Assembly (NCBI RefSeq): GCF_949628265.1
Contig: NC_088789.1
Span: forward strand, 15,802,886 to 15,866,885
Length of the DNA: 64,000 nt
Origin: Cloeon dipterum
Lineage: Eukaryota > Arthropoda > Insecta > Ephemeroptera > Baetidae
Reading direction: 5' to 3'
In this document: piece by piece, positions 11,936 through 23,416 of the stretch
Layout: every line of letters begins with the position of its first letter
How positions within the stretch are numbered: the stretch's first letter is position 1
Program-made: the position numbers and the translations under genes
Notes under the pieces: model-generated
What the model saw: only the letters and a program-made list of their open reading frames with translations
What the model was told of the DNA's origin: nothing
Databases searched by the model: none

Positions 11936-14900
11936 TTAAGCTTCCAGTCTTTTTTCTGGGAACACGAGATGAGATTTCAAGTGGGGCGGGTCTTTGTAGT
12001 CTTTCCAGTTGGTCCACTCGTATCGCCAAAACTTGGGGTTACTCAAGGGATCTCCCACCTGATTTCGAGGCTGCACTGCTGTCTCGTTGCAAGTCGCCAA
12101 AAGAGACTTCAGGTGGTTCACTATGTGTGGATATTTTCTGGCCAAGTTAATTGCCTCACACGGATCTTGTGACAAATCAAATAGACAATCTTCTCCTTCT
12201 AAAGGCTTGCAGATAAATCGGTCATCATCCTGCAAATGACTGCTGAATAAAACTCGCTTTAAAGAGTTTTGAAAAGCTCACAGGAGGGCATGTAACCGTT
12301 GCTAGATTTCTCAAATTTTTAATCACGAACTTATTTGGTAAAGGCCTGGTTGTGCGTTTCAGAGCACTTGCTGCTTCACTCGTTTGAATACCACGCAAAT
12401 CGTACTCCCCCTTGCGGCCCTCTGATCCAATCGAAACGTCATAGCGTCCTTTCCAAGTAGTTCCTGATCGGGAATGCCTTCATTTATCAAATATAGTTAT
12501 TATTAATTTGTAAATACCCGAGAGTAACTTGTATCTCCCTTTTCTGACGGCGGAAATGTTTCTGAGGTCGTCAATTTGGACCAAAATTTGGTCGTAGGTG
12601 TCGCGCGAGGAGTTATTCAGCGCCGGCCAAATGTTTTTCCCGTCAATTCCGTCCACGATTTTTCCACCCGCGGCCGCAAGCAGAGTCGGTAGCCAGTCTT
12701 GGATACTGCAGATCTTGTTGAAAACCTTGTTGGCTTCTTTCAGGAGCGGACTCCAAATTAGACCCGCCACCTTCACGCCTCCCTCCCAAGTCTATAATTT
12801 AATTTATTTTATTTTCGTAATAGTTATTATTTACGAGGCTGTGATAATTTTTCAGATAAAATCAAATATGTAGCGAACTGCTTATTTTTCCGTAATTCCA
12901 CACTGGGGAACCTATATTTAATTTCAACTAAAAAAATGGAAAAAATCTCACTGTGTCTTTTCCTCCTCTAAGGGGCCAATTGCTGGCAACATTTCGGTTG
13001 TAGTTTGCGCCCGCACCCCCGTTATCAGAGCTGAAGATGACGATCGAGTTGTCAAGCATGCCCTTTCTAGAAAGCGCGCTAATGATTTGCCCGACAGACC
13101 TGTCCAGCAGCCAGACCATTGCTGAAATTTTCGTTAGTGTTTAGTCTCCTCTCTATTGCTATTTGTGCATTTCACCTGCGTAAATTTGCCTGCGGGCGTC
13201 GGGAATATTTTCCACCTTGAACTTAGCCACGATGTCATCGGGTGCCTGCAAAGGAATGGCAGGGTTTCCAGCGTGCGGTGCCGAATGCGAAACCACAAGC
13301 AACATGGGCTCAGATTCGTCGTGTGCGTCGATCAGCCTGACAGCCTCGTCCGAAAATAAGGTGGTAGTGTAGTTTCCAACCAGGTCCCTCCTCGTCATCA
13401 TGCCGCTTTTCAGGTCGTGGCCCCAAAAGGCAGGCTGGAATGATTATTCAAAAAAGGATGTTTTCATGAGAGATTTGATTTCGTCTGCAATTTTTAACTT
13501 TTTGTTGAGCAGCATTTTTATTTTTTATTGTGTTATGTGGGTGCTATAAAAGTGTCCAAATAAGAAAGGAAAATATCACATAAATATTCATATTTTCGAA
13601 AACCAGCCCGTTGGCTCGCTTTGTTAATTCACTCTCAGGAGTGTCAAAGCAATGGGAGGTATTTGAGCAGTTCGGAGATCTAATACTGGCTACGCAATGT
13701 CAGAGATGGCAAAAAGTGGTTAGTTTAGTGACTCGAAATGCTCAAATTTCTCAACGGGCTGGGAGGCACCGGCGCCGACTCGCTACTTGCTGGTTTGCAC
13801 CTTTCCAGCATGCATGATTTGGCTTCACGGGACGAATGTCTAGCGTTTCAATGCAGTCCTCGGTGCGGACTGCGGAGGCAAGTGGCCCTTCAGTGGGCTG
13901 GGTCCTTGTGCGGCCTGGTGCACTCCGTTCGCGGTGTTATTGGGACCTGGGGGTTTCATTCGTGCTAGTGCAGTGCGCGCCCTTCCCGGTCTGAGGACAG
14001 GGATAAAAAGAGCAAAAAGAGCATGGGATGAAAGGATGAAAAAAAGGATGAATAGTGAGAAATCAAAATTGCACGATCAGTTGATTTTTACCCTCGGAGC
14101 ATGTTCGGGGTTACCCATGAGGTCAAATAAGATCATCAGAATCGGTAAAAAATTAATCTAGGCGTCATGGTAGCCCTCGAGCTATTAATTTTGTAGTGAC
14201 GCTGACGGGCTCTGCATTTATCCGATCTTTAAAATCTGCACACCGTTGGAACGTCCAAGTCAAGAGATTTCAGAATGTTTGCATCTCGACCCTTCGGAAG
14301 TTAAATTTGATGTCTGTGTCGGTGACTTACCGCCTCCTCAGAGTTGTGGTCGTAGTAGTCAGTGTGGCCGCACCAGTAGCCGAAATGCGAGTCAAAACCC
14401 CGGAATGTCGGTGTGTACTCCTTCTTGAAATGGCCCAGGTGCCACTTGCCCACCAAATGCGTCGCGTATCCCAGGTCTTTGAAGTACTCAGGGAGCAAAC
14501 GCTCTTCCAGCCCCAAGCCCCACGGCTCAAAGCCGTAAATGACTTCGTGCTGCATTCCTATAATACGCGGAAAAGACTTTTTAAGATTCTCAATTTCCAG
14601 CTTTAACTTTACCAGTGTGAATGGGATGCTTCCCTGTAAACAGAGCCGACCTAGAAGGCGTGCAGAGTGGTGTTGCATAGTAATCGTTCAGGATAATTCC
14701 CGAGTAGGCAAGAGCGTCGATGTTGGGCGTTGGAATTTGGTTGCTGCCGTGGAATCCGACGTCGTTCCATCCCTGATAAGAAGATTTAATTTAAAAACTG
14801 TATTAACCAACTACAATTGACAGATGAAAAGGCTTATTAAACAAATAATATTGCTCTTAGACACGCAGCCAAAGTAAAAATATCAAGTCCTGTATTAGAT

Positions 14901-15311
14901 TTTATGGTTCCTCAAGGAATGTTGAGGATATTCAAAACGTCATCACTTCAATTGCTATTCAAATGCCTTTGATTGGAAAATTTATTCCTTCATAGAGCTC
15001 TCAGAGTGTCCTGTTTTTATAAAGCTTATTTTTTATTTATCTCATTATATTGATAGGCTCTTTGAAGAAAACCAAGCTTCAGTCAAAATATATTTTAAAA
15101 TAATATAAAAATTTACCAAATCATCAGCCAGAATAAAAATAATGTTGGGTTTCGTCGATGGCTGCTCTTCAGAAGAGGTGGCCCGCGGTACGAAGAAGGA
15201 CAGAACTACCAGGATGACGAGCATCGCAACTGTCGAAGCGACGAGCACGACCACGAGTCTGCTTCTGAGCCTGCTTATATTTTTCATTTCCGTCGCTTCT
15301 GCTGACATCAT
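11936..15311 (-). CDS. Arylsulfatase B-like sulfatase with N-terminal membrane anchor
   Basis: Eight exons on the minus strand: 15117-15311, 14613-14772, 14331-14557, 13176-13434, 12952-13121, 12518-12791, 12282-12463 and 11936-12229, giving 586 aa. Family marks are [20 protein letters not shown] (metal site), [15 protein letters not shown] with the Cys (about residue 102) that becomes formylglycine, [19 protein letters not shown]-type metal ligands ([14 protein letters not shown]), NWPLRGGK, and a C-terminal [11 protein letters not shown]. These place it with the ARSB/I/J sulfatases, which hydrolyse sulfate esters, usually of glycosaminoglycans, in lysosomes or the secretory path. The N-terminus has a ~25-residue hydrophobic stretch after SRLRSR (residues about 19-43), more like a signal anchor than a cleaved signal. 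Start at the ATG pair 15308-15311. It is tail to tail with UFSP2, with 110 bp between stop codons. Confidence 0.88.
13560..14160. other. GC-richer block inside a sulfatase intron, unexplained
   Basis: The 896 bp intron between the exons ending at 14331 and starting at 13434 contains a block around 13600-14000 that is clearly richer in G+C than flanking intron DNA. It has short open frames on the plus strand but no recognised domain, start context or splice structure. It could be a decayed insertion or an unrecognised alternative exon. Confidence 0.3.
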
Positions 15312-16760
15312 AGCGTTTGGTTGTTGTTTAATGCCATACCGGATCACAGCTGGGATTTGAGTAACTCTCAAATCGCACACTCATATCTTTTCATATTTAA
15401 TAAAATAGGATGAAGTACTGATAAGGTTGCGATATTGATAAACATTCGCTTGCGCAAAGGCAGCAGTGATTTTTATGCACTCGAGTAGGACAGATGAGAA
15501 ATCGCTAGGTAAGCGTTATTCTGACCTTTTTCTTTCTATTTTGTGAAGACTTTTCACTGTTTACTTCGCCTATGGGTTGAGCGATGAGTGAAATATGTAT
15601 TCTATTTCCTACGGATTTCCAACAGTTTTGAGTGCTGAAATGGTTGATACGATTTATTCGTTTTCGCATAAAAGCTATTATATTATTATTAAACACAAAA
15701 GATATGCAGATACTAAATGGAAACTAAATTTATTTTGCCAAACTCTAATTCATTTTTAGTCCTTGAATATGAATGTGCAAAAAGCTTATGAACTAAAACA
15801 AATGTGGTTCACCGACTAAAAAATCGATTTAATAGTCAACCACGGAAGATCTCATGGTCCTGAGCAGTCGCCTGATAAGTTTATGGAGAAATAAAGTTGG
15901 TTTTTCTGTTTGCTATTTACTAGAGGAATTGAAAACATAAAACTTGACTATACCTAAAATTAATATATTGTCAATTTTCGGTTTCAAAATACATTTTTTT
16001 TGTTAATTGCTGATTATCCTTTCCATTCATGTGGAAAATTTGTTAAATTAAATAGCCTGTTTCAATCAAAGACCAGGGTGTGTTACCAGTGATATTTGGG
16101 CTTATGATGGTTATAAGAGCGGATAACTTTTGTTCATCGAAAAGAAAAATATGTATAATTTGAATTGAAGATTAAAATTATAATCCAAATTTATTTTTTT
16201 GATTTCAATCGGGATGACCTATCAAAATAAAAATTTTCCTTTCTACTTTTCCAAAGCCAATAAGCCCTATATGTATTCCATTTAATATATACACCACACG
16301 TTTGAACTCTGAAGAAACCAATTAGGGTCTTCTCTTTGAGTGACAACGTGACACTGACGTGATAGCCGGAACTCTGATATAATGTCAAAAGATGTATAAA
16401 ATAAAAGATATAAATATATATGAAATAACAATTAAAAATAAGTTTGACATGCTGATTTTTTCCATTTTAACTCCTCGAAGTTTCCTCTTGTAAAAGAAGC
16501 GGGGAAATTTCGCCCCGTGTTTAATGAACAAATAAATGGTAGCGAAAACAACCACTTTGGCCAAATCCGAACTTGTGCGCATTCTACAATGCAACACAAT
16601 TTTCCACCTCTCTTATCGTCTTAGCTGGCACCGGCGGGGCTTCTCGCCTCCACCTCGCAGGTAATCATATTTTAGTCTGTCGAGCGCGTCGACTGCTTGC
16701 CCCAGTTCCCATTTTAAAATGACGCCAATGCCGAAAAACGATTCCTGAAAACATCAGGCG
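15312..16760. other. Divergent intergenic region, sulfatase to Beat-like gene
   Basis: About 1.45 kb separates the two divergently read start codons. It is AT-rich and presumably holds both promoters. No coding or repeat feature could be supported. Confidence 0.4.
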
Positions 16761-18797
16761 ATGGCGGCCGAATTCGTGGCCACCGTCTTCCTGGCCCTGC
16801 TCGCCCTGTTGCACAGTGAGTATCGCTCCTAGCGGACAGAAAGGGGTGAAACACACACACGCAAAACGTTTTCAGCCGTGTGCGGCCTGAAGCTGCTCAT
16901 GTTGCGAGTGCCATCGCAGAAGCTGAGGGCCCACGACGTCACTCTCAAGTGCATGTACGACCTGGAGAACAGCACCCTCTACTCCATCCAGTGGTACAAG
17001 GATGGCTCTATGTTCTACAGATTCGTGCCGGCCGACGAGCCCCCAGGACAAATGTTCCCATTGCCGGGGGTCTCAGTGGATGTAAGCATTCAAAATTGAA
17101 AAATCATTTGGATTGTTCAGCACAATTTCAAAAGCAGCTAACTGAAAAATTGCTTACAATTTAAACAAATTCTTTTTAAAACTAGGTGAAGATTTGAAGT
17201 TCAAGTCAATTTTTTTACTAATCCAATTTTTTACTTCACGTTTAAAAAGGAACCAAATTATTTCACCTGCAAAAAATAAAAAAATTTAGACAAATTATCA
17301 AAATTTGTTTTTCTAAACGGATAAATTATACGATAATGAATAAAAATTACTGTAAAAAATTTATATAACATGAAAAGAAAATAAAAATTTTTGGTACTCA
17401 TTTATGTTGCCTTATACTAAAATAGCTGGCTTTTCCATTTCAAGGTGACACAAAGGGTCAATCGATTTGAATGAAACTTAATTAGCTTTCAAATGCGGCT
17501 TTGAGTTTGCTCATTTTGCTCCTCTTGAAGCTAAGATAATCGAATTTGAAGTGGTGTTTTTCGAAAACCTGCAACTTTATGCTCCTGTAAGCTAGGCAAT
17601 TTTTCATTTCAGAAAAATGAAATACTTACAGTTGATCAACTTCCTAGAGCCAAATCAACGTACCAAAAGTTTCATTACAATCGATTGACCCTTTCCAACT
17701 TTGTTTGACTCAATAGGAATGGAAAAGCCAGCTTTAAATTTTGATAGCAGACAGCGCTCTACAGACGTATATTTTTAAACGATCTTGAGTTTACTTGTTT
17801 CAATTTTAAATTCATTTTATTGCTTCACTGAATTATTTCCTTCAGCTGCAGCACAGCAGCGACAGTCAAGTGACTCTGCGGCTACTCGATTTGGAGAGTA
17901 GCGGCACATACAGGTGCGAAGTGTCGTCGGAAGCACCCAAATTCCTCACAGAGGTTGCTGAAGCTTACATGAACATAATGGGTAAATTACTTCTTAGTCT
18001 TGTAAAATTTCTCTCTAATGTTTTACGTCCGCAGCACTGCCAAAAGACGCGCCCACAATCACAGGTATGAGGCTTAAGTACAATGAGGGCGACCCGATAA
18101 ACCTGAACTGCACTTCGTCCCCCTCAAAACCAGTCGCAGTTCTAACTTGGTTTATAAACGGAAATCAGGTGGATAATTCCGACATATCTCAACGTAGGGT
18201 TAGCACCTTATCTGATGCTCATTTTTACACGTGACACTTTTACAGTCAGATTTTTTTGCCAAGTCAGAGGTATGCAACTCGCCCGACTCACACGTTACGC
18301 CAGTTGCATCCGCATTTTTTTTTAAATTTCGGTCTTACTTCCAATTGTGGACATTTTTTGAAATTCACACTAGCAGACACACAAGCGAGGCTTCGAATCC
18401 GCGGTTCGAATCGTAATGTCCGCCTTTTAGATAATCCCAACGGGCAAGGACAGCAAGGATGGGCCCTTCTTGACGCAGTACCGGCCGGTCGTGGACGATG
18501 AGGGCCTCGAGCATGTCACGCTGGGCCTCAGGATGGCCGCCAAGAAGAAGTTCTTCAACACCCTGCTGCACAGCATGAAGGTCAAGTGCACCGCCAGCAT
18601 GGGTCAGCTGATGTGGCACGTCAAGCACGAGGCCCGCATCCAGTCAACCAACGCTGCCTCCTCGCAAAGTGAGAATGTTCGCGATTTTGCCCCTCTCGTC
18701 GTGACCAACGTCTTAAGTTCCAGGTCCGGAGAAATGCCACGTTTGGCTTGTTTCCGTCGTCACCTTCCTCATCGCTCACAAGTTACTGGATTCTTAG
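16761..18797 (+). CDS. Beaten-path (Beat) family immunoglobulin protein
   Basis: Six exons: 16761-16815, 16876-17081, 17846-17981, 18035-18168, 18431-18668 and 18724-18797, giving 280 aa. A signal peptide (MAAEFVATVFLALLALLH) is followed by a V-type Ig domain: C44 in TLKCMYDLE, W58 in SIQWYKDG, C111 in GTYRCEVSSEAPKF. The phrases FYRFVPADEPP and MFPLPGVSVD are typical of Beat proteins. A second Ig-like unit follows (C158 in NLNCTSSPSKP, TWFINGNQ, C230 in KVKCTASMG). The C-terminus (KCHVWLVSVVTFLIAHKLL) is a short hydrophobic tail that may serve as a GPI-attachment signal. Beat proteins are arthropod neuronal adhesion ligands that bind Sidestep receptors during axon guidance. The end of exon 4 is ambiguous: a GT at 18169 or 18202 both keep frame. 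Which Beat paralog it is cannot be told. Confidence 0.85.
17424..17735. mobile_element. MITE-like element with ~60 bp inverted ends in a Beat-like intron
   Basis: The left end (TAGCTGGCTTTTCCATTTC, later AGGGTCAATCGATT and GAATGAAACTT) is matched in inverted order by the right end (AAGTTTCATT, AATCGATTGACCCTTTC, AATGGAAAAGCCAGCTTTA). Arms are about 60-70 bp with small indels, total length about 310 bp. There is no coding capacity. It is unrelated by eye to the 100 bp elements near the window start. Confidence 0.6.
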
Positions 18798-19328
18798 CTG
18801 ATAGTTTGTATCGTTATGAAATTGTATAATAAAGTATCACGTCAGTTGTTGGGTATGGATTTTTACTTTATTGTTTTCTGTACAACAAATATAATTACGC
18901 AGACGGAGACGGAATCAAAAGCAAAAAATACACGCGACTATCACAATTAATGACACATTAAAAGATTCCTTAGCATCTTTTCTACTAATAAAACACTCAT
19001 CGTATATGTAGATATTGCTAATTACTAGTCTCTAATGAGTTTTTAAATTGTTTTATAATCTGCCTCTTCACAATGCGAGTTCCGCCAGCATCGGTGCCTT
19101 TTCAATTACCCTGGATAATTTTTCAAGCGATGCTACCAAAGTGTGAAAGGAACGGCAAAAATTTTGCAAATGAATATCACATTTTCACTTATAGTTTCTT
19201 AAATTTACGTAATCGAGATCATAGCGAGTATCTTTGTCATTCAGTCGTAGATCGAAACAGAAAATGCAATAAATTGTCTAATAATTAAATATTGAAATGC
19301 ATCAATTTGTGCACGAAAAAGGTAATTT
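18798..19328. other. 3' intergenic region between convergent genes
   Basis: Convergent spacer between the Beat-like stop (18797) and the stop of the minus-strand membrane-protein gene (19329). It is AT-rich and contains AATAAA at 18828. No gene is seen. Confidence 0.5.
18828..18833 (+). terminator. Polyadenylation signal AATAAA of the Beat-like gene
   Basis: AATAAA 31 bp after the stop codon, the likely 3' end signal. Confidence 0.5.
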
Positions 19329-22259
19329 TTAGATGTGAAGCTGGTTGCGTTGCCTCATCTGGTTCAGCGGGGGCAGATTAGGCGCGTCGATTCTCGTCGG
19401 GGGTGAGACCATGGGTCGGGCGGTGCCGAATCGGCTCAGAGTGCTTTGCCTGGAGAAGGAGACCTCAGCTAGGGGGAACGACTCGGATGGCATGTCTTCG
19501 TATGCGTAGTCTTCGAACGCGGTGTTGTCAAAGCTTGACAGTTTGCCCATCTAAAATACATCAATTTGAAATTTTTAAAAAGTGAATCAAGAACAAAGTT
19601 TTTGAAGACTGTAGATTAAATAAAAAATATGTTATATCTGTACATTATTAAATTAACTTGTTTACAAATAATGCAGTCATTAATAGTAAAATTATTTGAT
19701 ATTATTGTTTTAAGTATTTCTTTTAATTTCCAATATTCTGTGTTAAACAAATTTCCATTTAAAGCACTACTAATCACACTCAGGAATGCTATATTACTTA
19801 ATGTTTAGCTCTGTCTTCATGCACCGGGTGATCTTCGAATTAGGGTAGTTTTCCATTTGGTAATATGATCAAAGGGCGTTAAATACGATGAAATCAAGTC
19901 CAGAAATGAGTTTCTCGTGGTGAAAATAATATTAAATGACGCCATACACGCTCAGTTCTGACCAAGCTAATTTAACTCAAAAACTAACGCGGCGAGAAGG
20001 AGGTGAGTCTCAGCAACTAGTTCATATTTCGTCTAAATCTGAGGACCCGTGCCAACAGGTTGCCCATAATGTTTATTTCAATCCTTATATATGTTTAAAA
20101 AAATAACTTACTTAGTTAATTTCACGTTATAAATTGATCAATTTGAACAGAACTGTCAAATAATCCTAAGTAAAAGTCAGAAGAATATTACTTAATATCA
20201 CTTTATATCACTTTATATGTAAGTCTTACGACAAATTTGAAAGAACAAATTTTTCCCGGTTAAATTTAAAATTGTAAACATTACAATGAACATTTAAAAA
20301 ACATTTTCGCTGTAAGTAAAAACAGAAAAATCAATTAATGCACCTTAATATCAGGAATTTCTGCGTAGATCTGCGACTCAGGGGTGCCCGGTTCGCTCTT
20401 GTTGGTGGTGGTCGGCGGGGGGAATCGCGGGTCAAGGGCGCCGTAGTAGCCGAAGCCAGGTGCCGTGGGCCGACAGAAGTCGACACCGTGGTGCAACCGG
20501 TGGTCTGGCGGCACCGCGAAGTGCGCCGTAGTGCCTTTCGTGGTTAGGGCGGCCCAAAGGGCGTGCGGGTCGTTCGGCTGTCCACAGCAGTGGCCGCTCA
20601 GCTTCACCGGACGCAGCTTACCCGCCGCCGCCGCTCGCGACGCCTCCATCTGGTTCTTGCGGCTCCGCTGACTGAAATTAAATTCATAGTTTTTCAAAAC
20701 TGAAATCAATGCAAAAAATACAATGAACTTTTTGAAACGAATATAAAAAGATATTGCTGCATTCTAGAATGTTTGATCATTAAAAAAATATAAAAAATTA
20801 AAGAATTTATTTATGTGTTAAATTGCAGGTTCAATATATTTGGATAAAAGGCAATATCAGCCATATATTGTATAAGTTGGACAAAATTTTCAAGTCTTGA
20901 TATAACCATCTTGACTTTAATTTATACTATGTAGATTGTGATAACCTGAAATTTTGAGTACTAATTAAGCTTTCTCAGCAATTAGTTTTTGAAAACAAAA
21001 TAAAAACAAATCTTAGGAACTTTTGAAAATATCAAGTTTAATCAAACTTCGTTTGAACTAACTTTTAATGCCATACAACTTTAGCGAGGTAAATATTTTT
21101 CTAAGTAAAGATAACAAATGTTCAATTTTAAGTTTTAAATCATATTTCAAAAAAGCAGCGCATTTTTTCTACTTTTCGAGCTAATGAAGATAATGTTATA
21201 CAAATTAAAAATCAATCTGGCCTGACATTATTGCGAAAAAGTGATATTTTTATATTTCAGGTTAAAGGTAAAAACGTGGCTTTTTGGGTCGAAATTCAAA
21301 ATAATGTGTGCTTCCTGACTAGCCATAAAGGTTTCAGGGTATTAACACCAACTCATTTCATCCCTCATCCACCCCTCGCCTTACACAAATTACTTAAATT
21401 TTCATGAGCTTATTGCCAGTAGCTGCCCCGGATGTTTGAAAATATTCTTAAAAATGGTTTTCAAAACCTCCGCCTCATCAACTCCAAACTCACCCCTTGA
21501 ATAAAGCGGAATAAAGCAATACAAGTCCCCATCAATTAATTAAATTAAACAAACAATGTTTTTAAATCCCTTTAATAATTTTTTCAATATGATTCCAGCC
21601 TAAATATTGCTACCTTTTCTAAATCATTCGATAATTATTTAAATTTAAAGTAAGTCGTTTAAATGAAATTATAACTTTTTTCTTGTTCCCCGAATAGTCC
21701 AACTGATCATTTTGACATCAAGATTTTCCGAGAGAAGATATATAAGAGGTGCAGAGAACCCAAAAAAACGATTGACAAAATAGAATAAATCATCCCCCCC
21801 CCCTCGAAAAAAATACTTCATAAATTACTTCGAGACATCATGCACCAGCAATATTTTCAAAAAGCACTAACTGTTTGCACTTGAGGAGTGCGAAAGCGAG
21901 TAATGCGCCGAGCAGGAGGACGGCCACGCTGGAGCCAACGAGCACGAGGAACCAGGTGTCATCGAGGCTGACGGCGCCCTTGCGAGAAAGCTCGACGTAC
22001 TCGACGCCAGGTGTGTTGGACCAGTCGCAGTGCGGGTTGCACGGCGGCACGAAGTGCTCATCGTCCTCCTCCAGGTACAGGCTGTTGCCGCTCAAGTTGC
22101 CCTGCTCCAGCAGCAGCGGCGCCATCTGCAGGAAGCTGGGCAGCGGCGGCGGCGGGATCTGCAGGATTGTGTCCGGCGGCGGTGCGTCCACCACGCACCC
22201 CGCACACCCCGTCCAGTTGAACGGCAGCTCGGCCGTTGCCTCCAAAACGGACATCATGC
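19329..22259 (-). CDS. Unrecognised single-pass membrane protein, 5' end unresolved
   Basis: Three supported minus-strand exons, 21872-22259, 20344-20671 and 19329-19550, join in phase. From the first ATG in them (22257) they code 311 aa. The N-terminal ~100 residues are predicted extracellular: N-glycosylation sites NWT and NLS, Cys pairs CAGC and CNPHC, and a proline run LQIPPPPLP. One transmembrane helix follows DDTWFLVLVGSS (residues about 102-125) and ends at LLKCK. The cytoplasmic tail is basic at first, then holds tyrosine motifs (ESQIYAEIP, FEDYAYEDMPSE) that could recruit phosphotyrosine or adaptor proteins. The first exon has a good TTTTGCAG acceptor in phase 1, so at least one upstream exon, probably with a signal peptide, is missing from this model. 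No family was recognised. Confidence 0.65.
21791..21800 (+). repeat. Poly-C tract
   Basis: A run of about ten C next to an A-rich tract in the first intron of the unrecognised membrane-protein gene. Simple repeat, prone to length variation. Confidence 0.6.
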
Positions 22260-22739
22260 CTGCAAAATCCATATTAACAATCGAGAAAATAATATAATTG
22301 AAATCTGGAATTAAAAATATATATTTATTTTAGGAAATAAATATGAACAGTGTGCACGCAGCAAATAAATTTTGCCCAAGGGGATTATTTATTTTTGATA
22401 ATCTTGGAAAATACGAGTCATTTTTGGAAATTAATTAAGAATTTCGGTCTCAAAACATTTAGATCTACATCAAATTGAAATCGTAAGTTAGTGCAAAAGA
22501 ACTAAAATAAATAAAGATATGTTTTTCGACGCATTAACTGCACTTAATGCAGCATCATCCCTTAAATTAATACTATCACTGCCTCGTCCTTTAGTGCTGT
22601 TTAACGTAAACAAAGACCACCCTCCGTCGGCTAAAAATAACCCAATAATTGCGTTCAGCAAAACGAGCAAAATGTATACGCACCGAATATTTGTGTTGTT
22701 GCGATTGTTTTGGCACACACGGAGCTTTCCTTGCTAGCA

Positions 22740-22995
22740 GTCGAGATGGACAGCAGACATGGGTATTGATTTTCGCGAAGCCTGCTCGCTAGCGAAATGA
22801 GCACGCACGCGCGCCCCGTGCGCACCCTCTGTGTCCGCATGGTGAAGCCACCCTCTTCCCCTCGCCCCTAGCCGCACGCATGTCCCGCAAAAAAGCGCCG
22901 GCGCTCCTTCGCTCGATCACCACGCTCTGTCCGAATCGGGGGTGCGTCACGCCATGACTTTTCGACACCCCAGTGTCGCTCGCACTTAAACACCC
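22740..22995. promoter_or_regulatory. CpG-rich block, candidate promoter of the minus-strand membrane-protein gene
   Basis: This stretch has repeated CG-containing words (GCACGCACGCGCGCCCCGTG and nearby) and stands out against AT-rich surroundings. It lies upstream, in minus-strand sense, of the first supported exon of the membrane-protein gene at 22259. That position fits a promoter or 5' UTR, but no TATA box or initiator was assigned. Confidence 0.3.
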
Positions 22996-23416
22996 CCCGC
23001 AGCCCCCAAGTGATTATTAACTCGACGAGATAATTTGAATGCAGTTCTAGAAAGACAGGGTTTAACCCGCTATTTTTTAATATACTCTTTAAAGGTTTTT
23101 TTAATAAAACAACAAATATATGCAAATAACAGTGTGAACTTAATATTTATTAAACACCGCGATATCAGTTCTTAAAAAAGGTTAAATTTACAATAAACGT
23201 AGTATGGCGAAAAGTGTTTTAAATGCATCTTGAAATATTAAACGATTTCGCAGTACCGCAAATTCAGTTTACCCTGGTTGCAAGAAGTGCCTATAAAATG
23301 AATAAAATATATTATATGATTTATTATAAATCAGGTGAAACACACTGTTGACTGTTTTGTTTCGTGGACATTCCTAGAGATAACAAAAAAATATTTAAGA
23401 TTTCAACCTTGCTAAT

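Noticed and set aside
18385-18415. GGTTCGAATC-type sequence resembling a tRNA B box
   Set aside because: No matching A box or cloverleaf arms were found around it; it is intronic sequence of the Beat-like gene.
22488-22718. Hydrophobic minus-strand frame resembling a signal peptide exon for the membrane protein
   Set aside because: The frame has no ATG before its hydrophobic part (an in-frame TAG lies upstream), and no donor in it gives the phase needed by the next exon.
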